From Globomyces pollinis-pini (taxonomy: Eukaryota > Chytridiomycota > Chytridiomycetes > Rhizophydiales > Globomycetaceae): a DNA stretch of 64,000 bases. The position numbers were made by a program, and so were the translations under genes. How positions within the stretch are numbered: the stretch's first letter is position 1; each line of letters starts with the position of its first letter. The stretch spans positions 62,001-126,000 of the forward strand of contig MU621103.1 of assembly GCA_025399215.1 (NCBI GenBank), written 5' to 3'. Positions 1 through 11,813 of this stretch are shown here, one piece after another. The notes beneath the pieces are model-generated. The model was not told the DNA's origin. It was given only the letters and a program-made list of their open reading frames with translations, and made no database searches.

Positions 1-835
1 AAAACATCGAAAGCAAGGTAAATCTTGAAGCAATGTTTAATAGGCAGGATGGAGCATTGTTGTTTACGGCTTTGTATCGATCATGGTGTCACAATCCCAT
101 CGCCGTTTTCTCATTGTGTTTACTCTCTCAGGCCTACGAACATGCATCAAACCTAATGACCTGTTTTGGTGATTTAGAAATTACAGTACAATTTCTTATC
201 CAAACAGATAAGCTTGTACAGTTGTTGGAATCCCCAATTTTCACATCGTTACGTTTACAACTATTAGAGCCAGAGAAATTTCCACATTTATACAAATGCT
301 TGTATGGAATACTAATGCTACTACCGCAAAGTAGTGCATTCGTCACTTTACGCAATCGATTAAATAGTATCAATTCATTGGCCATGTGGCATGCTACTCC
401 ACCTCTATCTTCAAGTACGTCTCAAACACAAATCCCTGTTCGCCCGTAATTCCAACATATTATTCATATTAGATCATCTAAAACTGGTAAATCAAGCTCA
501 TCAACAGCACTTCCAACTACAGACAGTGCCACATTCAACATTCGCTGGAACGAATTACTACAGCATTTCAAGCTGATACAGGCACGTCATGATCGATGTC
601 GTAGAGCAAGTACTTTATCAATGACTCATATAGTATAGTAAATGTCCACGATACTGCACATGAAGAAGATGTTCCATTGGCATTGATGAAGAGAGATAGA
701 AGTGAAAGTGTACCCAATGTGTCAACGTCCAGTATCAATCAAACGTCGATTCCTTCGTTAGGTGTAAGTTTGTCTAGGTTTAGTCGAAGCAAACCACCAA
801 GTGGAGAGAATACATCCAAGTATTCTAAAAAATAA
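1..835 (+). CDS. VAC14: VAC14 homologue, C-terminal part (5' end outside window)
   Basis: This is the C-terminal end of the scaffold of the PIKfyve/Fab1-Fig4 lipid kinase complex, which controls PtdIns(3,5)P2 on endosomes and vacuoles. Recognition rests on the Vac14-type Fig4-binding segment: 'LYRSWCHNP', '[12 protein letters not shown]', '[20 protein letters not shown]' and, after a short intron, 'RWNELLQHF'. The reading frame is open from base 3. I place introns near 419-472 and at 610-638 (29 nt); the first donor is uncertain because GT at 415 is a better consensus but gives the wrong frame. The last exon is a Ser-rich tail ending with a stop at 833-835. Family identity is firm; the exact tail splicing is inferred. 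Confidence 0.88.
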
Positions 836-988
836 TTGTTGATAAAATTGAAACTATATATATACTAACAACCAATTTTTTGATAAATATTGAGTGAATT
901 CGATGATGTGAACATAAGATTATTGAGAGTTTGATGAAAAATAGCAAAACATTTGAATATATTAGAAAAAAGAATAATTGAGTAGAAA

Positions 989-3626
989 TCAAGCAAAATC
1001 CTTTAATACTTTTTTGATTGCTTCATCCAAATCATCAGCCCAAATACTTTCTTGTTCAACATCGTCAAAGTATAATGGTTGCAGATTCTTAAAGACTTTG
1101 GATTCTAATTGTTTGCCAGTAATGTAATTATCAATTGGATCCATATATAATTTAAATTTTTCAATGTTAAAGGGATTGGATTTGATGTAATGTGATTGGA
1201 ATGAATTTATGAATGTTTCCCATGATACTGGAGAAGTTAATTGTAGTTTCACTGTTAGAAAATATGATCCAGGTGAATGCTTCCACATGGCGGAATTTGC
1301 TTCTGATACATGTACATTTCGATTGTTGGTGGGAACTAACAGTGTTCCAACATTTCGGTTAACTGAGGTTAATTTAAAAAAAGTCGCTTACGTGTAGAAG
1401 GGTTCATATTAACTTCATTTCGATTGCATTGGAAATCTGACTGGTTGTATGAATTTAATTTGCTTATGATGTACTTCATATCAGGTCTCTCGGTTGGTGT
1501 GTCATGTAAACATGACAAAACAAGTTCTGCAACATCTCGATTTTTAATGTGTGTTTGTATAAAAGGTCGTTTGCGCTCCCATGATCTTGTACCCCACCCA
1601 AGGGCGTAGTCTTCCAACATCAATGTGTGTAACATGCAGTATCCAAAGGCATAAATGTCATATTTGTAAGTCCGCTGATAATTAAATAAGCTTGGAATAC
1701 CTGTGGAATATTGGCTTGTCCAGGAGCCATTCTTCCTTCTGGTGCAAGGTAGATAGGGGTAAGAAAAACTGAATCATATCCACCGTTTAATCTGGTGGAT
1801 CCAAAATCTGATATTTTCGCGATAATTGATCCATCTGTATTTCTATGCAAGAGAATATTTTCAGTTTTAATGTCTAAATGATTGTAGCCCTTTTCATGTA
1901 TAAAATTGATTCCTTCAGCAGACATTCGGATTAACGATAGAGTTTGATTGATGATTGAATTATATGTGTTTATATCATAATCAAGATTTTCGAATGACGG
2001 GTTTGCCCGTAGATACTTTGAAAAGCATCCCAAATTCATGTACTCCAAAAGTAATGCATTTTTTGGCATATAAGGCTGGCCTGATATCTTGATGGTCATA
2101 TTGCTCATAAATTGCAATACCTCAACGGTCCATTTTGATTTCAATATTCCCATAAGTTTTGATTCTTCGTGAATTAGATCCTCATGCTTCTCGTGTATTG
2201 GAAACTTTGCAACAGCATTCTGCTTGCCAAACGTAGCCATGTAAACTTGACCACAACCACCTTTTCCAGTTAACTTCTTTTTAATAGAAAAGCTAGCTTC
2301 ATATAGTACTGATTCATTCCTAGTAGCTCCCTGTTGTTTTGGGATGAATGTGACTTTTGGTACAGTGTCTGAAACAGATCCAGATGATGTATCAGTGTAC
2401 TTTCTGAGTGCTCGATAGCTTTCCCGAGATCCTGAGCTTTGCGTTATTCTTGAAATGCCATTATATTTTAGATTCTGTGGCATTGCTGTTTCATATGAAA
2501 TTTTATGTATTGATTGCGATGGTAGGGATTTATTTGATGAACTGATACTGTTATTCGAGCTTGTGATAACTGGACTAGCGACGTACTTTGGACTATTCCG
2601 AGCAGACTCGAGAGCTACTATGGTGGGGCTATTTTCATGCGTATAATCGCCTCTGTTTGTATCGACCGTAACCAGATGTGACAATTCAGAATCTCTTTGC
2701 TTTTGCGATTTTCCTCGATATTTGAAATACCAAATAGCAATTATTATCAAAACTAAAGCAATGACACCTATTAAAGCAATGATTAAAACTTGGGAACCAG
2801 AAACTATCGAGCTGCCATCTTGGCCAGAGTTAACAGAATCAAATCTACAGAGTTATTCACATATGGTAGTACTTGAACTGCTTGAAGTTTTGTAATTGTC
2901 GTATTTCTACTGGAATCTGCCCACTAAAGCTATTGTTTTGTAAATCCAAAACTGTCAGTTGTGTAAGTTTTCCAATTTCTGCTGGAATTGGTCCACTAAA
3001 ACTATTTTGCTTTAAGAACCTGAACAAATTAAAAGCATTTGATTTACAATTTCTTCAATTTGGTTAATTGGCCTATCTGAGGGGGTAGAGTTCCAGTAAA
3101 TGCGTTTCCAAACAAATCCCTACTTTTAATAATTTGTATTTACAGTTCTTCTAAATTAGTCAATCTCCAAAATGTGGCAGATAATTCGTCATTTAGCTTA
3201 TTGGATGAAACTGAAAGGTATTGGAGGTTCGATAACTTGCTTAATTCCGATGGTAAATTTCCACTTAAAGAGTTAGAGGAAACAGATCTACGATTAAGTA
3301 ATAATAATTGCTATACAAGAATTTTAGTTGTGATAATTTGCCAATACTAGAAGGAATTGAGTCCGTTAAGGAATTTGAGTCTAAATTCAAGTAAGTTAAC
3401 ATAGGTAATTTTTCAATATCAGAAGGAATAGAACCAGACAAAGAAGTTGAAGCCAAATAACTATGTATTAAAGAAAAGCAGAATACATTTGAGTAATTCT
3501 TCCAGAATCACAACGAAAGTAAGGGTCAATACAGCAATCCTTTAAAGCGACGGTTGGACGAGCATTTCCCAATAATTTTGGGTAAACGGAAGTAAAGAAA
3601 ACGGAACAATCTTCACTATTTGACAT
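989..3626 (-). CDS. LRR receptor-like protein kinase with intact catalytic motifs
   Basis: The predicted protein has about 810 residues. It starts with an N-terminal Cys-containing cap ('MSNSEDCSVFF', then 'DCC'), followed by about seven plant-type 24-residue LRRs (LxGxIPxxIGxL). A single TM helix (around 2710-2800) and a basic stop-transfer follow. The kinase domain has a glycine loop 'GKGGCGQVY', the VAK lysine 'NAVAKF', a catalytic loop 'HLDIKTENILL' (HRD with R to L, catalytic Asp, Lys and Asn present), 'DFG' and 'APEG'. A C-terminal segment of about 100 residues ('SPVSWETF') is shared with the next gene. The LRR part is split by introns of 24-35 nt, all in phase 2 at repeat boundaries. 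The ATG at 3626 is chosen because the paralogues begin with the same M-x-D-C cap. There is no obvious classical signal peptide. Likely a surface receptor; the ligand is unknown. Confidence 0.85.
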
Positions 3627-3990
3627 TCCGTTTGATAATTAGGATTTTAGAAAAACAGGAAAATGAATTTAAGCCTCAAGAGTTGGTGTTAGACACAAAA
3701 TACCCGATTTTGGATATAAATGAAAACTCATGAAGCAATTTAAGACTCAGTTAGGATACTTGAGGTTCTAAACCACTCGAAAAGGTATTTTATCTGAGTT
3801 AACTCAGTTTCTTACAATAAATTACTACAAACCTTGTATTACTTACAGTTAAACACACATAGTTCTACCAGACATCACAAACACTGTATATGGTAACATT
3901 GTTACTGAACTGCCTTTCCCCACTTCAAACTCGCCACCCTCCGCCTACAATTCTTGGTTTAAAAATTGAAATTTCGGTTCAAAACAGAAA
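3627..3990. promoter_or_regulatory. Divergent intergenic region between the two receptor-kinase genes
   Basis: This 364-bp gap separates two head-to-head LRR receptor genes, so it must carry both promoters. It is AT-rich. I see no convincing named motif, only scattered 'actcagtt/aactcag' words near 3750-3805 in both orientations. Co-regulation of the pair is an inference from the layout. Confidence 0.5.
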
Positions 3991-6234
3991 ATGACTTCAG
4001 CAGATTGTACGCTCTTCGAGACCAAAATATTCCCTCAATTGTTTGAAGATATTCCTCCTGTTGATGGTTACTGCTGTTCTAGGCCAAGCGTTAAATGTAA
4101 CCCAGAAAATAGAATCACTTCCATGTATTTAATTACTACTTTACTTATCGTAGTTCTATCGGTAAAAATGCATTGGTTAATGGAATTTTACCACCACAAC
4201 TGGCTCAATTAGACCAGCTTACCATCCTTCAGTTGTTCCAAAATAACTTGAAAGGTTCTATCCCCCCTGCACTTGGTTCATTGACACAACTAACGGATTT
4301 ATCTTTAGGAGGGAATCGATTAACTGGTACGATTCCGCCAGAGTTAGGAAATCTTGTCAACTTGACCTTCTTGTAGTTCAATTGGATACTAAACTCTAGA
4401 TATGTGAACATTAATAACCTTCAAGGAATTATTCCCGCTGAGCTAGGAAAACTTACCAAATTGAAGGCTTTACATTTGAATGACAATCCACTATTGGTTG
4501 GACCAATACCAGCATCATTAAAAACTCTACCTCTAATGCAAGAATTGTATATTAATATCTCTCACAAGTAGAACTTATGATGATAAAAATGCACCCATAA
4601 ACTCCACTGCAACCACCACTCCCCCTGCAAACAATTTAAATTCGAATCCACTGTTTTGGCTGCTTATTTCCGCGCTCATTATAATTGTTATTCTAGTTGT
4701 GGGTTCGTTTTTATTCTACAGAAGATTTTCCCAAGTAATATAACTGACCTTAACGAATAGAAACGAAACAGTAAAGAACTTCACCTATTGCAAAATTCAG
4801 TTGCAAGAGATTCCACTTGGGCTGATATGGAAACCCAGAGACAACCTGCAATTGTCACTTATGAGAGTTCCAATGCAGGATCGCGAACCAATTACAATCC
4901 ACTACTTACTCATGAAGTTTTATCAGAGGATCGACAACGCGACTCACCTATAAGTGAAATACTATTAAAAAACAGCTTCCATACACCCATGTTTGAGCAT
5001 AATGGTCGAAAAGTAATTGCAAAAATTCCAATCGATGATAGAAATGAATTAAAGCAACAGTTGGCTAATGAAGCAGAAAGGCTGAAATTAATGGCTTCTC
5101 CATACATTTTAGAAGTTGTTGACTATTTAAGTGACGTTGAGATCAATGTTCCGGGACAAAATTATACTGCAGATGCTGCACTTTTGTTGGAGCATCTCAA
5201 TTATGGAGTACTGTCAGATTATCTCCGTTTGTCAGCGCAGAATACTGGAACTTTTGTTCTGTCCCAAAGACTATCGATTTTGCAAATGGCTTGTAAAGGG
5301 CTGGAATACGTTCATAGAATGGGCTTTGTCCATTCAAAAGTCAAGGCATCAAGTGTGTATCTTCAAATGGAGGATAGTGGCATGATAAAGGCAAAGATTG
5401 GGGATTTTGATATGTCTGTTCGTGAAGGAAGCGTCAGTGTAGTATTACCAGATCCTGGATATGTTGCTCCAGAAGCCATGGTTGATGGCTTACGTTTCTC
5501 CATATCTAATATTACGGTAACGGGGCTATCATTTAATTGTTAGAAATCAAAGAGTTATGATGTATATGGTTTTGGTGGTTTACTGATCCATACCATTTTA
5601 CTTGAAAACTACCCTAGAATGTGGAATGGCTTACAAAAATCATACAACGAAAAAAGAGAATTTTTAACCAAGAATATCGCTAATCAATCGCTGGTTCAAT
5701 TAATTATGCAATGTCTTGAAGAGGATCCTGAAGCACGACCAATTGTTTCATCAATTTTGAATTCTCTCTATGAGTTTCGACAAGAAGATCTTGAACATAA
5801 ACCAATTGCAAAACGTAATTCAACGGTTTGCTAATTATGTAGGGTTTAGCAGCAATAGTTTAAGTGCTAAACGAATTTCAAACTTGCAAAAATCATTTAC
5901 ACTTACCAGAAACAAAACTGCTAGTTTAAATTTTACTGCTGGAGTTTACTTATTGGCTGATTTAAGATTAGAATCCCCGGTACGATGGGAAGAATTTCTC
6001 AAAGCGTTTAAACAGTCATATACGACCGAAACAAATTTCAATTCCCAAACGTTGAAAGAAATTATTAAACCACCAGCCAATCGAGTAGTTACTACTCTTT
6101 TAGATAAAACTATTTTCCAACATATCGAGCCATTAGTAGGTGGAATGGATGAAGATGCATGGATTTTAAGTGTATTGGAAGCAATTGATGAATTAATAGT
6201 GAAATGCTCAGTTTCCAAGTCTATTGTTGAATAA
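3991..6234 (+). CDS. LRR receptor-like pseudokinase (paralogue of the divergent neighbour)
   Basis: It has the same architecture as its neighbour: a Cys cap ('MTSADCTLF', later 'YCC'), LRRs with the LxGxIPxxLGxL pattern, a Thr/Pro/Asn-rich stalk, a TM helix ('WLLISALIIIVILVVGSF'), a kinase-like domain and the shared C-terminal segment ('SPVRWEEF'). The kinase core is degenerate. The glycine loop is missing. The VAIK-type lysine remains ('KVIAKIP'), but the catalytic loop reads 'VHSKVKASSV', replacing Asp by Lys and the metal-binding Asn by Ser, and DFG is 'DFD'. 'APEAM' is kept. Introns are very short: 29 nt after 'ITS', 27 nt at about 4374-4400, then after 'QEL', after the TM, in the kinase C-lobe and near 5815. 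Transmembrane and ectodomain parts look intact, so it is likely an expressed pseudokinase receptor, not a dead gene. Confidence 0.83.
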
Positions 6235-6318
6235 AGATATCTCAACATTTATATTACACGAAATGCTCAGTTTCTAAGTCTAATGTTTAATAAAGATATC
6301 TAAACAATTATATTACAC
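6201..6318 (+). repeat. 59-bp tandem duplication spanning the stop codon and 3' flank
   Basis: Bases 6201-6259 and 6260-6318 are two near-identical 59-bp copies. They begin 'gaaatgctcagtttc' and end 'atattacac'. The first copy contains the last codons and stop (6232-6234) of the pseudokinase gene; the second lies in the 3' flank and keeps an 'aataaag' word. A few substitutions separate the copies, so the event is recent but not brand new. Confidence 0.9.
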
Positions 6319-6405
6319 ATCTAGGATTGAATTTCTAGCAGAGTTTCTTCGGCTGGGTTCATTAGAGTGTTGAACGACTGGTAAACCTAACATTAGTAAA
6401 TGGTA

Positions 6406-9400
6406 TTATATACCATCCTTTGAAGCATCTGATGCTGTAGATAATCGTCGATTGTTTTTCAATCCCACTTCTAAAGCTTTTTCTTTCTGTTTAATTCCAT
6501 TGATATCCTTTCTCAGATGATTGATTTCTGTAATCAAAACGACATTTTCTTGCATAATTCGAATATTATCCAATCGATGCATAAATTGATCCTTGTTTTG
6601 TTTTTTACGTAGCGAGTTGACAGTTCGCTCCAAATATTCACGTTGTCGGGCATACTCATGTTGTGGATCACCTTCAGTTGTTGTCTCCTCTTCTTGCGTA
6701 GTAACATCTTTGCAATACTTGTGATACAACTTCTTTAATGATGCCTGTATATAAAATAAATGACAGCATATAAAATACCTAGATAATTAAAACATAGTAT
6801 TATACCTTCAAAATTTTTGGCTCCTGGATATACTTGATGGTATCTTCTAAATCAACCTTGAATCTTCGAATCAGAGCCACACCATTAGTCACTGATGCCT
6901 TTTCTTTCCAAACTTCTTTTTCAGCAGCTTTCAATTTCAATTTTAAATCACTGATGGACAGATCTAATTCAGAAGTCACGCGATGGTAATTTTCCAACTC
7001 AATATCCATTTCTTTGATTTGTTGTGTCATTCCTTGAATATCACGTTCTCTAGGTTCAATTTGTTTCTTCAACTCTTTGATTTTGTAATCTAAGACGAAT
7101 TTGAATTTTTCTAATTCTTGGTTTTTCTTTTTCAAGTCGTAGATACGTTTTTCTTTATCTTGAATTGTTTCATCACGTTCGTGAATCTAAGAATATTGAT
7201 TAGTTGTTGCCAAATTACTTCTTTCTTTAGTCCCGCTATATCTTTTTCAAGACTTTTAATTACGGAATGGAGTTTCTTTTCTTCATTGTACATTTTTGAA
7301 ATTTCACCTTTATGTGTGTCAATTTCCCCTTGCAATGTATTGAACTTTTTTCGCATTATTCCATTTTCTCCTTTTAATCTCAATACAATTTCTCGTTCAT
7401 CTTTCAATTTCTTTTCATATCGATGTCGTAATTGAATGATTTCCGCATCAGCATCTTGTTCGGTTTCTTTTGTGGTTTCCTCATATTCAAGTAAATGACG
7501 TTTGATTTCATCTTGTAACTACTAGTAAGTTTTTGTTAAGTTTCATTACCTGATCCATTTCATTTTGTTTTTCTTCTAATCTAGCTTCGAAATGTTTGTT
7601 TAAATCATCCAAAGCTACATTTTTTGAATTTTGCATTTCTCTCATTTGGTGCTCCCATTGCTCTTGTAATTCGGCAGTTTTCACTTGTAGTTCTTGATAT
7701 TTGTCATATTCAGCCATCAACTTCACATTCTGTGAATTTTCCATTTCTAACAAGTCTTTAGCATGTCGGTCCCTTTCTTCCGCCATCTCCTCTTCGTGAC
7801 GTAATTCTTCTTTTTCCTTGTCAGTTCGTAATACTGTGCTAGTGATCTTTAACGTTTCAATCTCTTGCATAAACTTTTCAGTCACTTGTTTGATCTTTTC
7901 ATTGAAATTCATATCTTTAAGTCGTAACTGATATTCATTTTCCATTTTCAATTCTTCAACTCTTGTTTTCAATTCAGTCATCATTGAATTCTTTTCTTCG
8001 AGATCACTCTTGGTGACTAAAATCTGGAAGTTAGAATTTTAAATGGTTTAGTTTACTTCATCAGCATATATAATTTCTCGTTCTCTCTTTGCAACTCGAC
8101 CATCTCTATCAAATATTTTGAATATATAAAAAGATCCATCATCAGAAACGGAAAACAGATATTGGTCATCGTAACTGATACTAAGTCTTGTAACAGCTTG
8201 AGAATGGGCTTGATGTTCTTGATAAACACCCGCATCACTACCCAGTGGATATTTCATGGCTCTTATAGTTCCGTTTTGAGTTCCACAAAACATCATTTTC
8301 CCTGAGTGAGACAGTAGTACTTGTGTAAGTACTGCATCTGATTCCATCTCTCTTGTTATTTGCCCGTCAATAATTTCCTAAATTGTGTTAAAGTACGTTG
8401 ATTACTTTTAAAGTCTTATCACCACCAACTGCATAAATGGTTTTGGAGTCTCCAGTCATACATGCACATGTATAACTGCAAGATTTTAAGATACTCTCTG
8501 CTTCACGACGGATACCTTGTCCTGCATGGCCACTCAAATCTTTCAATGACCATTCATATATAGCACCTTCTGAACCTCCAGTGACAATTTTTGAGTCATC
8601 TGCTGTCCAGGAAACTGTTCTGACTTTTCCATTATGACCTTTAAGTGTTCCAAGGTTTTCAAAATTCCAAGTTGAATAAATTTGAACTCCGTTACCAGTC
8701 ACGGCTGCAAAGTATTGTCCTCCATTTGAAAAACGACACTAAAACAGTAAAAATCAATTCAATTCGATTACCTCTTTACAACCTCTGACCGTGAATTCAC
8801 GAAATGGGCGAATATCATCAATCAGTAAATTCATCAATCTCAACTTGTCACTAAACCCAACCAAGATGTATAATCCACTAGGGTGAATGGCCACAGAGAA
8901 AGATTCTTCTGAAAAGTATTTCACCAATTCTGAAGTGTTTTCCACATAATTCCAAACACGAATCTAATGTCAATGAATAATTCAAAGTTACTGAGCGATC
9001 GGTGGAACAGGTGACGACTAATGGTTTACGAATGCATGTATCTATTCCAGTAATTTGGCTGTGATGGAATGATTGTGCAAATGGATCAAGTTTACATTCA
9101 TCTCCCTAATCAAATCAAAATAAATCGAGTATTTACTTTGACATCTGCATTTGAAAGTAAACTAAAATAAAGTTGACTGTTCTCAGATGCAGCAATAAAA
9201 TAGTCATCAGTTGGATTGATTGCTAACTTAAGAATTGTTGAAGGTTCGTCGGTCAAACCAAACTCTCTTGATTTTCTATACATATCCTTGTTATTTAATG
9301 CCTGAGTTGTGGTCATCATAGTTGATGCAGGACCTGTTGAATTCAATTCTTCTCCTTTTTCATATAATGCAATGGATCCCTCTGAGAGTCCTAATAAAAT

Positions 9401-10391
9401 TCCTTTGGTAGATGTTAACACCACATGAACAGCTTTAACTGTTTGTGATAGTGTATGAGTATGTAAGAAATCAAACTTCAATTCACCACTTGAATCATAA
9501 ATCATAACTTTTCCATCTTCGGTTCCGCAAATCACTCTGTCTTCAGTTGTCCAAGTGTGACATAACACATTCTAAGATTATTAATTAACGTTGGGGTACT
9601 CTTTGGTCGATCTTGGGGTTAGAACTTAATTTCAACTGTCCTTCACTGAATCGATATATTCGAAAAATTCCATTTCCAACTACAGATATCTGAGTATTAT
9701 CCATTGGGTTCATTAAACTACTCTTTAATATTTTGTTGGCATACCATTGATAGACAACTGCTCCATATGTTGAATCCTTTTTGTCATCTCTTTGAAAGGA
9801 TGTGATTGCATTTTTTTCTTGATTTGTTGTTCTAACAGAAGCCAATATTTTAGATTTCTCCCAACTCCAGAAATGAAGTAACCAATCAGGACCTGTTTTG
9901 GATAAATACACGATTTTGGTTACCTCCAGATTGTGTCACCAGGAATTTTGAATCCCCAGAGAAGCAGATAGACACAAATTCCTATTAACGTTTTAGCCTT
10001 GCTCAATAATACCTTTGCTTCTAAATCAGGGATACTCAATGCTTTTCTTTTTCGAAATGAAGTAAGTTCATGAATAACACATTGTGGTTTTTTCCCCTGT
10101 TCTCCAATTGCCAACCACTTCTTATTGGGACTGACAGTAATTGTTGTCATATCTTCTGCTTTTTCACTCAAGTGAATGAATCGTTGTGTTTTCGTATCAT
10201 GATTGTAGAAAATGACATTTGCTCCAGCTATTTATTTAGTCAGTAATGTAAATTATTACCAGGATAGATTACAGTTTGTTCGTCCAAGAAAAACAAATTC
10301 CCAGTTGTGCTGGCTTTTAATCCAAACACATGCCTTAAAAAAGTCAAATGGTTGTGTTTTCGTACCTGTATTCAATCCCAGCGATTGACAT
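6406..10391 (-). CDS. CFAP57: Cilia- and flagella-associated protein 57 (WDR65)
   Basis: This is an axonemal protein of motile cilia; in algae and animals it helps assemble inner dynein arms. The N-terminal half is WD40-like: 'RHVFGLKAS', '[13 protein letters not shown]', '[20 protein letters not shown]', '[11 protein letters not shown]'. The C-terminal half is a long coiled coil with the family hallmarks '[10 protein letters not shown]', '[20 protein letters not shown]', '[14 protein letters not shown]', '[20 protein letters not shown]' and 'RIMQENV'. About a dozen introns of 25-40 nt interrupt it. The start at 10391 gives '[16 protein letters not shown]', joined by a small intron. Length is close to the animal proteins, with a somewhat shorter C-terminus. 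It shows that the organism makes a motile flagellum at some stage. Confidence 0.95.
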
Positions 10392-10742
10392 TCGTTTGTG
10401 TTATGGAAAGTTTTCGCGTCTTGTTGATGAAAAACAATTCACAATAGTATAAACCATCATCATTACTTTTTTAAAATAAGCGAATGAAGTCTTGTAAGTG
10501 AATATCTTCAAACTCGAAAGCTTGTGGTAAAGAATGACTGAAATATTTTATTATTGGATGTCTATCATTTGTTTGTGTTCAATTCAACTTGGATGTAGAT
10601 TAGCTGACTAGTTTCTTAATATCGAAATAACTTGTAATTGGTTTGCCAAATGTAAAATCAATGGTTTTAAAAGTACACAGACATCTGAGTTATCATAGAT
10701 CAACCTTCAATTCAAATTTTTAATTTAATTTAAACAAACTAA
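10392..10742. promoter_or_regulatory. Divergent intergenic region, CFAP57 / LRR-TM gene
   Basis: This 351-bp AT-rich gap between two divergent genes must hold both promoters. I found no coding exon and no repeat. A loose resemblance to a ciliary X-box at 10398-10410 was examined and not accepted. Confidence 0.4.
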
Positions 10743-11639
10743 ATGCCTGAAACTAAAGATTCTACTATCGCTGATTGCCAGTACTTTTTTGGTTCGGTTT
10801 ATCCGCTGTTGGTAGGGGCTGGGAGACCAAGATATACACAAAGAGATTGTTGCCGAATTGATTCTCGTACTTCACAATGTAGATCTGGATGTCGATTACC
10901 ATCCTTAGTGTGCGTAGATGGAAGATTAACTATGATTGAGGTATATCTATTTACTAACGTTTAGTTGCCATCTCAAGGACTACTGGGAACTCTTCCTCCT
11001 ACAGTAACCAATTTACGTAAATTACAATCATTGAACCTGATGAATAATCAAATCAGTGGCATTATTCCTGGTGATATTGGCGGTTTAAGCGATTTAACCA
11101 CAATGTAATTTAGCTGACCAACTTAATTCTAGTGCATTACGAACCAATCGATTCAATGGGACAATTCCAGCATCACTTGGGAAATTGAGCAATCTTGATC
11201 TTTTGTATTCAAATTTGTTGATTTAAACGTAGATATCTTGATAATAACACATTTACTGAAGGCATTCCTACCGAACTTCAAACAAACAGCAACTACAGAA
11301 ATTTCACGTATGAAATGTATTTTAATTGCTAGATTCGATGTCCAGAATGTGAATTATGTCAGCCCTAGTAGTACCATCTCTGGTCCCACACCAACCGAAT
11401 CCGGTCAATCCACCAACGTGTCCAATGACAGTAGCTCCTCAACACCAACAACGAGTGGAATCGTGTTTCTTGTTGTATTTGGGCTTGGTATACTTTTGTT
11501 GGCAATCAGTTCACTATTGATGTGTGTTCGACGATACAGGCAAAGAAAGAGTGAAACTCAATTGAAACTACCGGGATTAAACGAGAGTCAATCTACGTTA
11601 GATGGTCCTGATCAGCACATTGTCATAGTGCAACAATGA
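10743..11639 (+). CDS. LRR single-pass membrane protein without kinase
   Basis: The predicted protein has about 260 residues. Its N-terminal cap has several cysteines ('IADCQYF', 'RDCCRID', 'CRSGC'). About four LRRs follow with the plant-like spacing ('LLGTLPP', 'ISGIIPGDIGGL', 'FNGTIPASLGKL'), then a Ser/Thr-rich stalk, a TM helix ('GIVFLVVFGLGILLLAI') and a basic cytoplasmic tail of about 45 residues with no recognisable domain. Introns are 24-28 nt, starting with 10941-10964; those at LRR boundaries are phase 2. The ectodomain matches the receptor kinases upstream and the LRR-SH3 protein at 16.8 kb, so this is a receptor-like protein lacking its own effector domain. The next gene supplies a TM-SH3 half that looks like the missing partner. 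Confidence 0.75.
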
Positions 11640-11813
11640 TTTATGGTTCAAATTTTATTGAGTGAATATAATGCGTTTTTAACAGTTTGATGAACCTTTC
11701 TAATTACTTCCTTGAATCTTTTTATTCATCAACCTGAATCTAGAATTATCTGAATGATTAATTTACTGGATCTGTTGTTTTCCGGATAGTTTTTTCTTTG
11801 TGTTTTAGTTTGA

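Noticed and set aside
1814..2750. Reading the first receptor kinase as a soluble kinase starting near 2750
   Set aside because: The upstream sequence splices cleanly to a TM helix and LRR ectodomain.
10398..10410. X-box (RFX site) upstream of CFAP57
   Set aside because: The sequence 'gtgttatggaaag' departs from the consensus at key positions in both half-sites.
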